This document shows, piece after piece, positions 39,614 through 48,363 of a DNA stretch of 64,000 nucleotides. Under the pieces are notes generated by a model. That model was not told where the DNA came from, did no database searches, and worked only from the letters and a program-made list of their open reading frames with translations. The stretch comes from Sphingosinithalassobacter sp. CS137. GTDB lineage: Bacteria > Pseudomonadota > Alphaproteobacteria > Sphingomonadales > Sphingomonadaceae. A program made the position numbers and the translations under genes. The DNA lies in contig NZ_CP060494.1 of assembly GCF_014334115.1 (NCBI RefSeq), positions 248,001 to 312,000 of the forward strand, in the 5' to 3' direction. Positions within the stretch are counted from its first letter, which is position 1. Each line of letters opens with the position of its first letter.

Positions 39614-41613
39614 CAGAACGCCGCCCGCACGCCACCGAACACGGCGCGCCGCTCGACTGGGTAGAAGATCGCGTTCGCAGGCGAATAGGCGATCACCGCG
39701 CCGATATCGCCCACCTCGTCGCGGTCGGTGAGGTTGCGCGCGTCGAGGAACAGCGTCAGCCCTTCGCGCAGACGCGCTTCTGCGGTGAACCCGAGCAGCA
39801 CATAGCCATCGGGGCGGAAGCTGTTGGCATAGTCCGCAAAGGCTCCGCGCGGCAGCCACTCGACGCGCGGCGCGACGTGCAGCGCCTCGCTGCCCAGCAC
39901 GAGTTCACCGCGATAGAGATGCTCTGGGACCACGGGCAGGCGATTGTCGCCGAACTGCGGGTCGTCGCGGAACCGGAAGTCGTTGTACTGATAGACTTGC
40001 CGCAGCGTCGCCCAGCGCGCGAAGACGATGTCGAGCCCTGCCTCGATTCCCTGGTGGCGCGTGTCGCCTGCGTTGAACGTCGCTGCGGGAACGGCAGGCG
40101 GATTGACGTTGAACTGGAGCAGTTCGCCGTTGAGGTCCGCGCGATAGACGCTCACGTCGAAGGTGACGGGTCCGATCCTGCCGCGGCCGCCGATCTCCGC
40201 CGTCCATCCGCGCTGTGGATCGAGCGCGACGAAGCTGCCGGTCGGGATAGTCGGGCCGCTCTGCGCGAGCTCGCTATAGCCGGGCAGCTCGTGGCTGCGG
40301 CTGTAATTGGCGTAGAACTGCACATCCTGCGCGGGTTCGAACAACAGGCCCAGCTTGGGCGACAGCTCGTCGTAGCTGACCTCGTCGAACGCGGCGGCGG
40401 GGAAGACGAGCTCCTGCTCGCGCATGCCCGAGGTGAATACCGCGCCGGCGACCAGCGTAAGCCCGCTCATGGCCTCCAGGCGCGCCTCGGCATAGGCGTC
40501 GATCGTCCGCGCGGCGAGGTCTGCATCATAGGTGGGCGCACCGCGCCGGCCGGCGTTGTTGACGAAGCGCTTGGAATCCACCGTGCCGAAGCGCGCGCTC
40601 ACGCCCGCGGTGAGCCCCAGCGCGCCGAAGCGCTGGTCGAGCCGGGCATAGAGGCCCCAATCGGTGGATTTATAGTCGAGCACCTGGAAGATGGGATGAT
40701 CGAGCTGCTTGGCGTTGAGGAACATGCCCGCGTCAAGGTGTCCTTCGCCGATTTCGAAGCGCGTACGGTTCTGGAGGCGGATCGAGTCGATGTTGCGCCC
40801 CTGATCGCCTACGCTGTTGCCGGCGCGCGGCGTGTTGCGCACCGCCGTGTAGGTGAGCGCGCCCGGCAAATCCTGATCGAGCGATTGGGCACTTGCGTAG
40901 AAGCGAGTCTCGACGTCATCGGTCAGCCGGATGCCGACATTGCCGTTGAAGCGCAGGCCGCGCCGGTCGGCATGCACGCGATCTCCGTTTGACGTGTCGG
41001 CGGCGAGCGAGAGATAGGCGTCGCCGCGTGCATCTGCGAAGCCCACGCTGACGAGGCCGCGCAGCGTTTCGAAGCTGCCGCCGTCGATGCGGACGCGCCA
41101 ACCGTTCGCGCTGCGCCCGGTCGGCGTCACGCCATTGATCGCGCCGCCCAGCGTCGAGGCGCCGTAGCGCAGCGCATTGGCGCCGCGGAACACCTCGATG
41201 CGCTGGAGGATCGTGGGGTCGAGTTCCTGAAAGTCGCCATTGTCGTCGGCGAGGTTGATCGGCACGCCGTCCTGAAGCAGCGTGAGCCCGCGCATGTGAT
41301 AGCCGCGGCTGATGCCGGATCCGCGGATCGAAAGGCGCACTTCCTGGCCGAACCGCGGCTGCGCATAGACGCCCGGGGAAAAGGCGAGAGCCTCGCGCAG
41401 CGACACCGCGGCCTGATCGGCATAGTCGGTGGCGGGAACGACGTCGGCGCCGCCGGGGGTTTCCTGAACCTGCTGGATGGCGGCCTGAGTGATCTGCTCG
41501 GCCGAAACGATGATCTCCCGTTCGTCGGGAGTCCGGGGGCTCTGCTGGGCGGGTGCGGGTGCCGCGATGCCCAGCAGCGACGCGCCGCACAGGGCGCGGG
41601 CAATGGCGTGCAT
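39613..41613 (-). CDS. TonB-dependent outer-membrane receptor
   Basis: A 666-residue receptor. A signal peptide (MHAIARALCGASLLGIAAPAPAQ) is followed by a plug domain with PGVYAQPRFGQEVRLSIRGSGISRGYHMRGLTLLQDGVPIN and IEVFRGANALRYGASTLGGAING, then a 22-strand barrel ending in Phe. The start at 41613 is chosen for the AAGGAAT just upstream. It follows a DUF2946 gene and overlaps the broken PepSY gene. DUF2946-TonB receptor-PepSY clusters are usually tied to metal (often copper) or metallophore uptake; the ligand here is inferred only. Confidence 0.9.
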   Translation of the reverse strand: MHAIARALCGASLLGIAAPAPAQQSPRTPDEREIIVSAEQITQAAIQQVQETPGGADVVPATDYADQAAVSLREALAFSPGVYAQPRFGQEVRLSIRGSGISRGYHMRGLTLLQDGVPINLADDNGDFQELDPTILQRIEVFRGANALRYGASTLGGAINGVTPTGRSANGWRVRIDGGSFETLRGLVSVGFADARGDAYLSLAADTSNGDRVHADRRGLRFNGNVGIRLTDDVETRFYASAQSLDQDLPGALTYTAVRNTPRAGNSVGDQGRNIDSIRLQNRTRFEIGEGHLDAGMFLNAKQLDHPIFQVLDYKSTDWGLYARLDQRFGALGLTAGVSARFGTVDSKRFVNNAGRRGAPTYDADLAARTIDAYAEARLEAMSGLTLVAGAVFTSGMREQELVFPAAAFDEVSYDELSPKLGLLFEPAQDVQFYANYSRSHELPGYSELAQSGPTIPTGSFVALDPQRGWTAEIGGRGRIGPVTFDVSVYRADLNGELLQFNVNPPAVPAATFNAGDTRHQGIEAGLDIVFARWATLRQVYQYNDFRFRDDPQFGDNRLPVVPEHLYRGELVLGSEALHVAPRVEWLPRGAFADYANSFRPDGYVLLGFTAEARLREGLTLFLDARNLTDRDEVGDIGAVIAYSPANAIFYPVERRAVFGGVRAAF

Positions 41614-41670
41614 TGACTGAATTCCTTCGCATGACTGGAGCGCCGCGCGCGGACTGCGCACGGCAAGGGG

Positions 41671-42093
41671 TCAGGCGAAGGCGGGGGGACCGGTGGCGGG
41701 CGGGGGAGGGGCGGCGAGACCGCGGCCGGGCGCGGGGCCGGTCCGATCCGGGAAGGGGACGGCCCGATCAGCCGAGCGGGACGGGGCGCTTGCGGGCGGC
41801 GCCTGGGGCAGGCTGACCGCGAGCGCCATGCCGGCGAAGGCGCAGGTGGAATCGGCGCCTGCGTCGGGCGCCGGATCGCCCTCCGGCGCGGGCATTGCCG
41901 CTTCGAGCAGGGCCCGGGCCGAGTCGACCGCCGGGGCGCCGGGAAGCGCGTTGCAGAGCGCGATCCGGACCGTTCCGGCATGCGCCTGCGGCATCCATCC
42001 GGCGGGGATGGCGATCCGCACGAGCAGCGCGCAGGCGACGAGCGCCAGCACCAGCCGACCGCCAAAGCCCCCTTTGTTCCACACGCCGCGCAT
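41671..42093 (-). CDS. DUF2946-family protein
   Basis: A 140-residue protein with one N-terminal hydrophobic segment (RLVLALVACALLVRIAIPAGWMPQAHAG) and then TVRIALCNALPGA, the usual DUF2946 opening with its Cys. The tail is Ala/Pro-rich. Members are small, metal-linked envelope proteins encoded beside TonB receptors. The frame opens at 42138, but AAGGGG upstream favours the ATG at 42093. It is probably the first gene of the unit with the receptor and PepSY genes. Confidence 0.7.
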   Translation of the reverse strand: MRGVWNKGGFGGRLVLALVACALLVRIAIPAGWMPQAHAGTVRIALCNALPGAPAVDSARALLEAAMPAPEGDPAPDAGADSTCAFAGMALAVSLPQAPPASAPSRSADRAVPFPDRTGPAPGRGLAAPPPPATGPPAFA

Positions 42094-42158
42094 CTGGCCG
42101 GCCCCTTGGCGCCGATCCGTGCCGAACGCAAGCAGCATGGACCGGCGCCTGCGAGAGA

Positions 42159-43253
42159 TCAGCCGCAGGGCGTGGGCGAAACGCCCTGCCGGGTCTGGCG
42201 GATCGGCAGCATCCTTCCGTCATCGTCGTAGCGCAGCGGCTCGACCGCCACGGCGCGGCGGAATTCGGAGCCCGGCACGCCGTCGATCGTCAGCGTTCCA
42301 TCATGATAGAAGAAGTACCACTTGCCCCTGAACTCCTCGATCCCGGCATGGATGGTGAAGCTGTTCTCGGCCGCGCCGGTCAGCTCGCCGCGATAGGTCC
42401 AGGGGCCTTCCATCGACGGGGCGGTGGCATAGGAGATGTGCTCCGCGGTCTGCTCGCCTTCGACGAACGAGGCATAGGTCATGTAATAGAGGTCGCCGCG
42501 CTTGTGCAGCCACGGCCCCTCGAGGAAGTTGGTGAGATGCAGCTCGCGCGGCGGCCCGTCGAGCTCGATCATGTTGGGCTTGAGCTTCGCCAGATAGAGA
42601 TTGGAATTGCCCCAGGCCATCCAGGGCGTGCCGTCGTCGTCGATCAGCACGGTGGGATCGATGTCGCTCCAGGCGCGCCACGTTTCCGGATTGTCGCGCA
42701 CCAGCGCCGAGCCGCGCGCGTCGACGAAGGGGCCGGTGGGGCTGTCGCTCACGGCGACGCCGATCGCCTTGCCGGGATGGCTGTCGTCATGTTCGACGGT
42801 GACGTAGAAATAATATTTCCCGTCCTTCTCGACCATTTCGGCGGCCCATGCCTCGCCTTCGGCCCAGGCGAAGTCGGTGGGCTTCAGGATCGCGCCGTGA
42901 TCGGTCCAGTCGCGCATGTCGCTGGTCGAATAGGCGACCCATTCGTCGATCCGGAATCCCTCGTCGCCCTCGTCGTGCCCGGCATAGACATAGAGGCGGT
43001 CGCCGACGGCGAGCGGCGCCGGATCGGCAGTGAAGCGATTGCGGAAGATCGGATTGCACGCCCCCGACGGCGCGGCGGCGGCCGAAGCTGCCGGTGTTGC
43101 CGACGCGACGGGCGCCGCAGCGGTGGCGGCGTTCGGCCCGGCCGTGCTGGTGCACCCGGCAAGCGCCAGCGCCCCCGCGAGCAGGGCGGCGGCGGCTGCG
43201 CGGCGCGGCGCGGCCGGAACGGAGGCGAACGGCAGGACGGAACGATGCGACAC
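42159..43253 (-). CDS. Glycoside hydrolase family 43-type lipoprotein
   Basis: A 364-residue exported five-bladed beta-propeller glycosidase. An N-terminal lipobox, LAGALALAGC, is followed by an Ala/Pro-rich spacer. The catalytic domain starts NRFTADPAPLAVGDRLYVYAGHDEGDEG with the general base Asp in TADPAP. The pKa-modulating Asp is in WSDIDPTVLIDDDGTPWMAWG, and the acid Glu is likely in TNFLEGPWLHKRGDLYYMTY. The family acts on arabinose- or xylose-containing polysaccharides. The start is a GTG at 43253 with AAGGGAGAG eight bases upstream; a longer frame upstream is not needed. Confidence 0.88.
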   Translation of the reverse strand: MSHRSVLPFASVPAAPRRAAAAALLAGALALAGCTSTAGPNAATAAAPVASATPAASAAAAPSGACNPIFRNRFTADPAPLAVGDRLYVYAGHDEGDEGFRIDEWVAYSTSDMRDWTDHGAILKPTDFAWAEGEAWAAEMVEKDGKYYFYVTVEHDDSHPGKAIGVAVSDSPTGPFVDARGSALVRDNPETWRAWSDIDPTVLIDDDGTPWMAWGNSNLYLAKLKPNMIELDGPPRELHLTNFLEGPWLHKRGDLYYMTYASFVEGEQTAEHISYATAPSMEGPWTYRGELTGAAENSFTIHAGIEEFRGKWYFFYHDGTLTIDGVPGSEFRRAVAVEPLRYDDDGRMLPIRQTRQGVSPTPCG

Positions 43254-43442
43254 CAATGACTCTCCCTTGGTTGTGGCGCCTTCCCCGCGACGTGCGACGC
43301 GGGGGCCGGCGACCCGGCCCCCTAAGCACCGGCTCGGCCCGCGCGCGTCAAGAGCCGGCGGGGCCGATCGCGCGGCGCGCGGCGCTTCGCTTCGCAGTTT
43401 TCGCGTCGATCCTTTTCGAAAGTTGCCGGTGCCGGACATTTT

Positions 43443-44027
43443 CTAACAACCGCGCACGCGGGGCGGGGAAGGCCGGGAGGAGGTGGGCCGCGGCGGCACG
43501 GCGCGCGCGGCGTGCGCCCGGGGCTCGTGCGCCGCGCGGCCATAATGGTCGCGGAGCTGGACGCGCCAGTCGACCGGTTCGGACCAGTCGAACTCGGGCG
43601 CGTCGCGCTCGCGCCGCAGCGCGGGTGGAGCGGGCGCGGCATGCGCCCGGCGGGCGCGCAGCGCGGCGATCAGCAGCCGCTCGTTGACGCGCTCGCGCCA
43701 GCCGATGATGCGCCCGCGATACAGGACGGGCACCCGCTCGGGATCGGAGAGCGTGCCGAGCGCGGCGCCCAGCGCCTCGTCGCGCGCGCGATCGAGCGCG
43801 GCATCCCAGGCGGCGGCGAAGCCCTCCGCCCCCGGCCGCTCGCGCAGCTGATAGGCCGAGCGCGCCGACTTCCCCACCGACCGCGCCGCCCGCGCGACGA
43901 CGCCGCTGCGCGCCAGCGCGGCGACGAAGGCGATCTGACGCTCCGAAGTCCAGCCGCCCGCCGTCACCCGCGCGAGCGGGACGGGCGCGAAGAGGAGGAG
44001 GTCGTCGGGAGTGGCGGAACGGTACAT
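43443..44027 (-). CDS. HTH-containing protein of unknown function
   Basis: A 194-residue protein. Residues 20-65 read GGWTSERQIAFVAALARSGVVARAARSVGKSARSAYQLRERPGAEGFAAAWDAAL, a helix-turn-helix pattern that I have seen in hypothetical proteins of sphingomonads and which recalls terminase small subunits or recombinase-type DNA binders. VLYRGRIIGWRERVNERLLIAALRA follows. The C-terminal 60 residues are low-complexity Arg/Ala/Pro. The start is uncertain (44027 or 44081), and neither has a good ribosome site. Confidence 0.6.
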   Translation of the reverse strand: MYRSATPDDLLLFAPVPLARVTAGGWTSERQIAFVAALARSGVVARAARSVGKSARSAYQLRERPGAEGFAAAWDAALDRARDEALGAALGTLSDPERVPVLYRGRIIGWRERVNERLLIAALRARRAHAAPAPPALRRERDAPEFDWSEPVDWRVQLRDHYGRAAHEPRAHAARAVPPRPTSSRPSPPRVRGC

Positions 44028-44187
44028 AAGGGGAACATGGCAGATTTTAGGCGTGTAGGAAAGGGGCGGGTATGCGCCCAAATGTCAGTCATTCGCTGAG
44101 CCATCGGCTAGCCCCGGAAACTGCCATCCGTTCAGATGACGCCATGACTTAGTCCCGTGGAGAGGAAGCGCCAAAGTTGCATCTTCC

Positions 44188-44226
44188 TTTCACAATTTGA
44201 CTTTGTGAAACGGTAATGTATATAGA
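44188..44226 (+). promoter_or_regulatory. Operator-promoter of the TIM-barrel/Xre/RES operon
   Basis: A perfect inverted repeat TTTCACAA-TTTGACT-TTGTGAAA (44188-44210) contains a TTGACT -35 box (44197-44202). TATAGA at 44221-44226 lies 18 bases further on as a -10 box. The layout lets a DNA-binding antitoxin block RNA polymerase. Confidence 0.7.
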
Positions 44227-44252
44227 TCGTGTCGATTAGGAAAGGCTCGACT

Positions 44253-45542
44253 ATGGCTGCTACGCTTCACGTCCTCCGGCCGCAGACGCCGCCGCTCGCC
44301 GGCTTTCTCCGCCTCGGGCACACAGGCCACCGCAAGCTTGCTGAGCTTCACGCGGCCGGCCGCTTTCCTTTCAAGCGCGTGGTCGTCGATGCTGCACACT
44401 TCCTCGAACAGCGCGATCTGGTAAAGTCGCTGAAGGCGTCCGGCTGCGAAATCGTCATCGATCCGAACTTCGCCGAGATGGCGACGGCACGTTTCGGGTC
44501 GTCTGCGCTGCAGAAGCTCGGCTGGTCCAACGCGGACCGTCCTTGGCAGGACAGCGATTTCGGAACGCGCCGGAACTATGACGCAGCTCGCGCGATCGCG
44601 AAGTTCGCAATCGAAGCAGGCGTGCATGCGGTTCTTGCGCCGACCCACTTGATCGAGGCCAACCAGCAGAGTTGGCGGGCGGTTGATATGCGGATGTGCG
44701 AGGCACTTCGGCACGAGCTCGATCAGGCTGGGGGAAGAGAGATAGAGATTGACTATCAGCTTATCACGACCGCCGGGGTGCTGAAGGATGCTCCGCTGCG
44801 CGACAGCTTGGCGGCGGACATCGCCAGCCTGCCGATCTCGAATGTCTGGCTACGTGTCTCGGGCTTCGGTGCGACCGCGACAGGTTCAGGTACGCGCACT
44901 TTCGTCGAGACGGTGCGCGCTCTTCACACGATCGGCCGCCCTTTGATCGTTGATATGGCCGGCGGCTTTGCCGGTTTGGCGACGATGGCGTTTGGCGCTG
45001 TCGCGGGCATCAGTCATGGTGTGGGGCAGAAGGAAGGGTTCAAGGCGAGCGACTGGAGCAAGCCGCCTAGTGGCGGCGGCGGTGCCGGTGCCCGCACCTA
45101 TATTCCGGAGCTTGACCGCTACCTAAAGGAAGAGCAACTCGCCGCCATCTACGCGGCGCGTGGTGGTCGCTCGCGGTTTAGCTGTAACGACCAAGGTTGC
45201 TGCCCGGGCGGCGCCGAGGACATGTTCGAAAATTCGCACGCGCATTTCATCAATCAGCGCCACCGGCAGATCGAGGACATCTCTGGGACGCCGGAGCTTC
45301 GTCGGAGCGAGCAGTTTCTCCTGAAGCATCTCGATCCCGCCATCCGGTCGGCGCGTTTTGGTGCGAAGCTCAAGATCGAGGACGCGAAGGTGGCGAAAAC
45401 GGTGAATGCGGCGAAGGGTCGGATGATCCGTCTCCGCGATGCGCTCTCCGATCTTGATTCAAAAGGACAGCCTGATACCCGGTCGCGCGCCACCATCTTC
45501 AGGGGCGGATCAAAGGGCGTTAGCGCGGTTCTCGGACGATAA
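44253..45542 (+). CDS. Unrecognised TIM-barrel-like protein with Cys cluster, linked to Xre-RES toxin-antitoxin
   Basis: A 429-residue cytosolic protein I cannot name. Alternating strands and helices (RVVVDAAHF, CEIVIDPNF, HAVLAPTHLI, IDYQLITT, NVWLRVSGFG, PLIVDMAGG) suggest a TIM barrel with a Gly-rich loop at SKPPSGGGGAG. A late Cys/His group (SCNDQGCCPGG..ENSHAHF, residues 308-334) may bind zinc, as in tRNA-guanine transglycosylase-like enzymes; that likeness is weak inference. A charged helical tail follows. AGGAAAGG precedes the ATG at 44253. The antitoxin starts two bases after its stop, so the three genes are one operon. Confidence 0.65.
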   Translation: MAATLHVLRPQTPPLAGFLRLGHTGHRKLAELHAAGRFPFKRVVVDAAHFLEQRDLVKSLKASGCEIVIDPNFAEMATARFGSSALQKLGWSNADRPWQDSDFGTRRNYDAARAIAKFAIEAGVHAVLAPTHLIEANQQSWRAVDMRMCEALRHELDQAGGREIEIDYQLITTAGVLKDAPLRDSLAADIASLPISNVWLRVSGFGATATGSGTRTFVETVRALHTIGRPLIVDMAGGFAGLATMAFGAVAGISHGVGQKEGFKASDWSKPPSGGGGAGARTYIPELDRYLKEEQLAAIYAARGGRSRFSCNDQGCCPGGAEDMFENSHAHFINQRHRQIEDISGTPELRRSEQFLLKHLDPAIRSARFGAKLKIEDAKVAKTVNAAKGRMIRLRDALSDLDSKGQPDTRSRATIFRGGSKGVSAVLGR

Positions 45543-45544
45543 AT

Positions 45545-45883
45545 ATGGCAAGTGCAGTCGCTACAATCATCAATGACCTACGGGAGCGCGGAGGGCTGAA
45601 AGGCACTGACGTCGCGAACATCGCGGCCGTGTCCCCCGCCACGGTGTCGCGCTGGACCACGGGCACGTCGTTCCCGCAGCCTAAGACCCAGCTTCTGATC
45701 TCGGATCTTCGCTATGTCGTTGATCGGCTCGCCGACCTCTACGATCCCGAAGAGACGCGCCTCTGGCTCTACGCCAAGCATCGCTTGCTCAACGGTGAGC
45801 GCGCGATCGATCTCATCCACGGAGGTCGAGCGGATGAGGTGCTGGGTATCATCGAAGGGCTGAACGAAGGGACGTACAGCTAA
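45545..45883 (+). CDS. Xre/MbcA/ParS-type antitoxin
   Basis: A 112-residue protein. The N-terminal helix-turn-helix (LKGTDVANIAAVSPATVSRWTTGTSFPQPKTQLLISDL) is followed by the MbcA/ParS toxin-binding domain (LADLYDPEETRLWLYAKHRLLNGERAIDLIHGGRADEVLGIIEGLNEG). This pair is the standard antitoxin of RES-domain toxins. It is expected to block the toxin's active site and to bind the operator at 44188-44210. It sits two bases after the TIM-barrel-like gene and one base before the toxin frame. Confidence 0.9.
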   Translation: MASAVATIINDLRERGGLKGTDVANIAAVSPATVSRWTTGTSFPQPKTQLLISDLRYVVDRLADLYDPEETRLWLYAKHRLLNGERAIDLIHGGRADEVLGIIEGLNEGTYS

Positions 45884-45884
45884 G

Positions 45885-46436
45885 GTGATGGGCTCGCCGC
45901 GGGTGCATGACCGGGCGATCCTTGACGCCCTCGAGGCTACCGAAACGATAGCACTCACCTTGGACGTGTGGCGGATCACGCGGTCGGATCGCGATCCAAT
46001 CCGCGGTTCTGCGGCTTCGGGGCGGTGGAGCCCCGGTGGTACCATCGAAGTGCTCTACACGAGCCTTGAACGCGATGGCGCTCTTGCCGAGATCGGGTTT
46101 CGGCTCGGCCTCGAACCGGTCTGGCCAAGTCGCATCTCGCATCAGATCCACGAGATTAGGGCTCAGACTGAGCGGACCCTCCAGTTCGCGGACGTGCCGG
46201 CGCTCGCCGCATTCGGCATCGACACCGATCGCTATTCCACCTTTGATTATGACGCATGCCAGGCGCTTGCGGCGGCTGCGCACTTCATGGAGTTTGATGG
46301 GCTTCTAGTCCCGAGCGCTCGACATCGCTCCCAGAATCTCGTCGTGTTCATGGACCGCGGCGCGGCGACCTCGCTTGAAGTCCGCTCAACCGACGACGTG
46401 GACTGGGCAGCATGGCGACGCGCCAACAAACCTTAG
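45885..46436 (+). CDS. RES-domain toxin
   Basis: A 183-residue RES-domain protein. Characterised members degrade NAD+ (by phosphorolysis or hydrolysis) or ADP-ribosylate a target, which stops growth. Seen here are DVWRITRSDRDPIRGSAASGRWSPGG, with the conserved Arg and GRW segment, and LYTSLERDGALAEIGFRLG, with the Tyr/Ser and Glu typical of the active site. The frame can start at GTG 45885 or ATG 45888; no strong ribosome site separates them, and coupling to the antitoxin stop is likely. It ends the operon. Confidence 0.9.
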   Translation: MMGSPRVHDRAILDALEATETIALTLDVWRITRSDRDPIRGSAASGRWSPGGTIEVLYTSLERDGALAEIGFRLGLEPVWPSRISHQIHEIRAQTERTLQFADVPALAAFGIDTDRYSTFDYDACQALAAAAHFMEFDGLLVPSARHRSQNLVVFMDRGAATSLEVRSTDDVDWAAWRRANKP

Positions 46437-46721
46437 AACGGGCGCGACATCACGAGAAATCCAAAACGAAAGAGGCTGCCGGTCCCAATCGTGACGCTGG
46501 TATTGGTTGCGCCGCGGAGACGCGCTGTCAGGAAATTATATCGCTGCCAGCGCAGGCGGAGTGAGGACTTGATTCGCTCGAAGCCTTGGCTCCCCCGATG
46601 TCGCGGGTAATCTAGCATCACCATACCCAAGCTGCTGTCGAAGGCAGCTTTCCCATGCCGCCGGCCCGGAAGCTGAACGTCCGCCACCGGCCCAAAACCC
46701 GCCGACGCTCAAGTTGCGGAG
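46437..46721. other. 285-base intergenic region with a possible gene remnant
   Basis: A minus-strand frame of 84 codons (46433-46687) ends in NTSVTIGTGSLFRFGFLVMSRPF. Its alternating pattern and terminal Phe recall the last strands of an outer-membrane barrel. It overlaps the RES stop and lacks a good start, so I treat it as a remnant or a chance frame. Confidence 0.35.
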
Positions 46722-48311
46722 CTACGCCGCCACCTTCCGGCGCTGCGCCATTTCCTCGTTCAGCATCTCCGCCAGCAGGAACGCCAGCTCGAGCGACTGG
46801 CCGGCGTTGAGGCGGGGGTCGCAGTGGGTGTGGTAGCGGGCTTCGAGGTCGGCCTCGCTCACGTCGATCATGCCGCCGGTGCATTCGGTGACGTTCTGCC
46901 CGGTCATCTCGCAATGGATGCCGCCGGCGAAGGTGCCTTCGGCGCGGTGGACGGCGAAGAAGCCGCGGACTTCGTCGAGGATGCGGTCGAAGGGGCGGGT
47001 CTTGTAGCCGTTGGCGGCCTTGACGACGTTGCCGTGCATCGGATCGCAGCTCCAGACGACCGGATGCCCCTCGCGCTTCACCGCGCGGACGAGGGCGGGG
47101 AGGGCGGCCTCGATCCTGTCGTGCCCGTAGCGGGTGATGAGCGTCATCCGGCCGGGGGTGCGCGCGGGGTTGAGCGTGTCGAGCAGGCGCAGCAGCGCGT
47201 CGGGATCGAGGCTGGGGCCGCACTTCATCCCGATCGGGTTGCCGATGCCGCGCAGGAACTCGACATGCGCGCTGCCTTCGAACCGGGTGCGGTCGCCGAT
47301 CCAGAGCATGTGCGCGCTGGTATCGTACCATTGGCCGGTCAGGCTGTCCTGCCGCGTGAGCGCCTGTTCATAGGGGAGCAGCAGCGCTTCGTGGCTGGTG
47401 TAGAAATCGGTGGCGTTGAGCTGGGGCACGCGATCGGGATCGATGCCGCAGGCGGCCATGAACTCGAGCGATTCGCCGATGCGATCGGCGACGTCGGCGA
47501 AGCGCGCGGTCCACGGGCTCTTGCCCATGAAATCGAGCGTCCATTTATGGACCTGATGCAGATTGGCATAGCCGCCGGTGGCGAAGGCGCGCAGCAGGTT
47601 GAGCGTCGCCGCGGCCTGGCTGTAGCCCTGAATCATCCGCTCGGGATCGGGGATGCGCGCTTCGGGAGTGAAGGCGGCGCCGTTGACATTGTCGCCGCGA
47701 TAGCTGGGCAGCTCGACGCCGCCGATCGTCTCGGTGGGTGCCGAGCGGGGCTTGGCGAACTGGCCCGCCATGCGGCCGAGCTTCACCGTCGGCAGCTTCG
47801 AGGCGAAAGTGAGCACCACCGCCATCTGGAGGATGACGCGGAAGGTGTCGCGGATGTTGTTGGGGTGGAACTCGGCGAAGCTCTCGGCACAGTCGCCGCC
47901 CTGGAGCAGGAACGCCTTGCCCTCGGCCACGCGGGCGAGCTCCTCGGTGAGCATCCGCGCCTCGCCCGCAAAGACGAGCGGCGGGAAGGAGGCGAGCCGC
48001 GCCGTGGCGGCATCGAGCGCGGCGGGATCGGGATAGTCGGGGAGCTGGCGCGCCTCGGCGGACTTCCAGCTGTCGGGGGACCATTTGGCCATGGCGTCGT
48101 CTCCGGCACGATAGGGCAGGAACCAGTCGGCATGATGGGCGATGCCATTGGCGGCGATCTGATTGACGGCGGCGCCGGTGGCGCGCTTGCCATGCTCCTC
48201 CCAGCCCTGGACGGTGGAGCCGGGCGCACCATACCAGGCGCCGAAGGCGGCACGGGAAAGGCCGCGCTCTTCGCGGAACCTGCGGATCTTGTGGCCGGCG
48301 AGCGTCGTCAT
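46722..48311 (-). CDS. XRE-type HTH fused to class II DAHP synthase
   Basis: A 529-residue frame. Residues 1-62 are an XRE-like helix-turn-helix ([38 protein letters not shown]). From Met74 ([11 protein letters not shown], nt 48092) the protein is a type II 3-deoxy-D-arabino-heptulosonate-7-phosphate synthase, the first shikimate-pathway enzyme. Its marks are [50 protein letters not shown] and [16 protein letters not shown] lies eight bases before the internal ATG, so both a fusion and a stand-alone enzyme could be made from this gene. A palindrome ten bases upstream of the outer start suggests self-control by the HTH. Confidence 0.88.
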   Translation of the reverse strand: MTTLAGHKIRRFREERGLSRAAFGAWYGAPGSTVQGWEEHGKRATGAAVNQIAANGIAHHADWFLPYRAGDDAMAKWSPDSWKSAEARQLPDYPDPAALDAATARLASFPPLVFAGEARMLTEELARVAEGKAFLLQGGDCAESFAEFHPNNIRDTFRVILQMAVVLTFASKLPTVKLGRMAGQFAKPRSAPTETIGGVELPSYRGDNVNGAAFTPEARIPDPERMIQGYSQAAATLNLLRAFATGGYANLHQVHKWTLDFMGKSPWTARFADVADRIGESLEFMAACGIDPDRVPQLNATDFYTSHEALLLPYEQALTRQDSLTGQWYDTSAHMLWIGDRTRFEGSAHVEFLRGIGNPIGMKCGPSLDPDALLRLLDTLNPARTPGRMTLITRYGHDRIEAALPALVRAVKREGHPVVWSCDPMHGNVVKAANGYKTRPFDRILDEVRGFFAVHRAEGTFAGGIHCEMTGQNVTECTGGMIDVSEADLEARYHTHCDPRLNAGQSLELAFLLAEMLNEEMAQRRKVAA

Positions 48312-48320
48312 GCGACGCGG

Positions 48321-48339
48321 CTTACTCCGGGAGAGTAAG
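48321..48339 (-). promoter_or_regulatory. Palindrome at the start of the HTH-DAHP synthase gene
   Basis: CTTACTC-CGGGA-GAGTAAG, perfect 7-base arms, in the 52-base gap between the dehydrogenase stop and the DAHP synthase ATG. There is no T-run, so an operator is more likely than a terminator. Confidence 0.55.
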
Positions 48340-48363
48340 GGGCGTCAACTCAGATCGGGTAAT

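Noticed and set aside
46433..46687. 84-codon minus-strand gene next to the RES toxin
   Set aside because: It overlaps the toxin stop and lacks a credible start; only a faint barrel-like ending, so it is described as a possible remnant.
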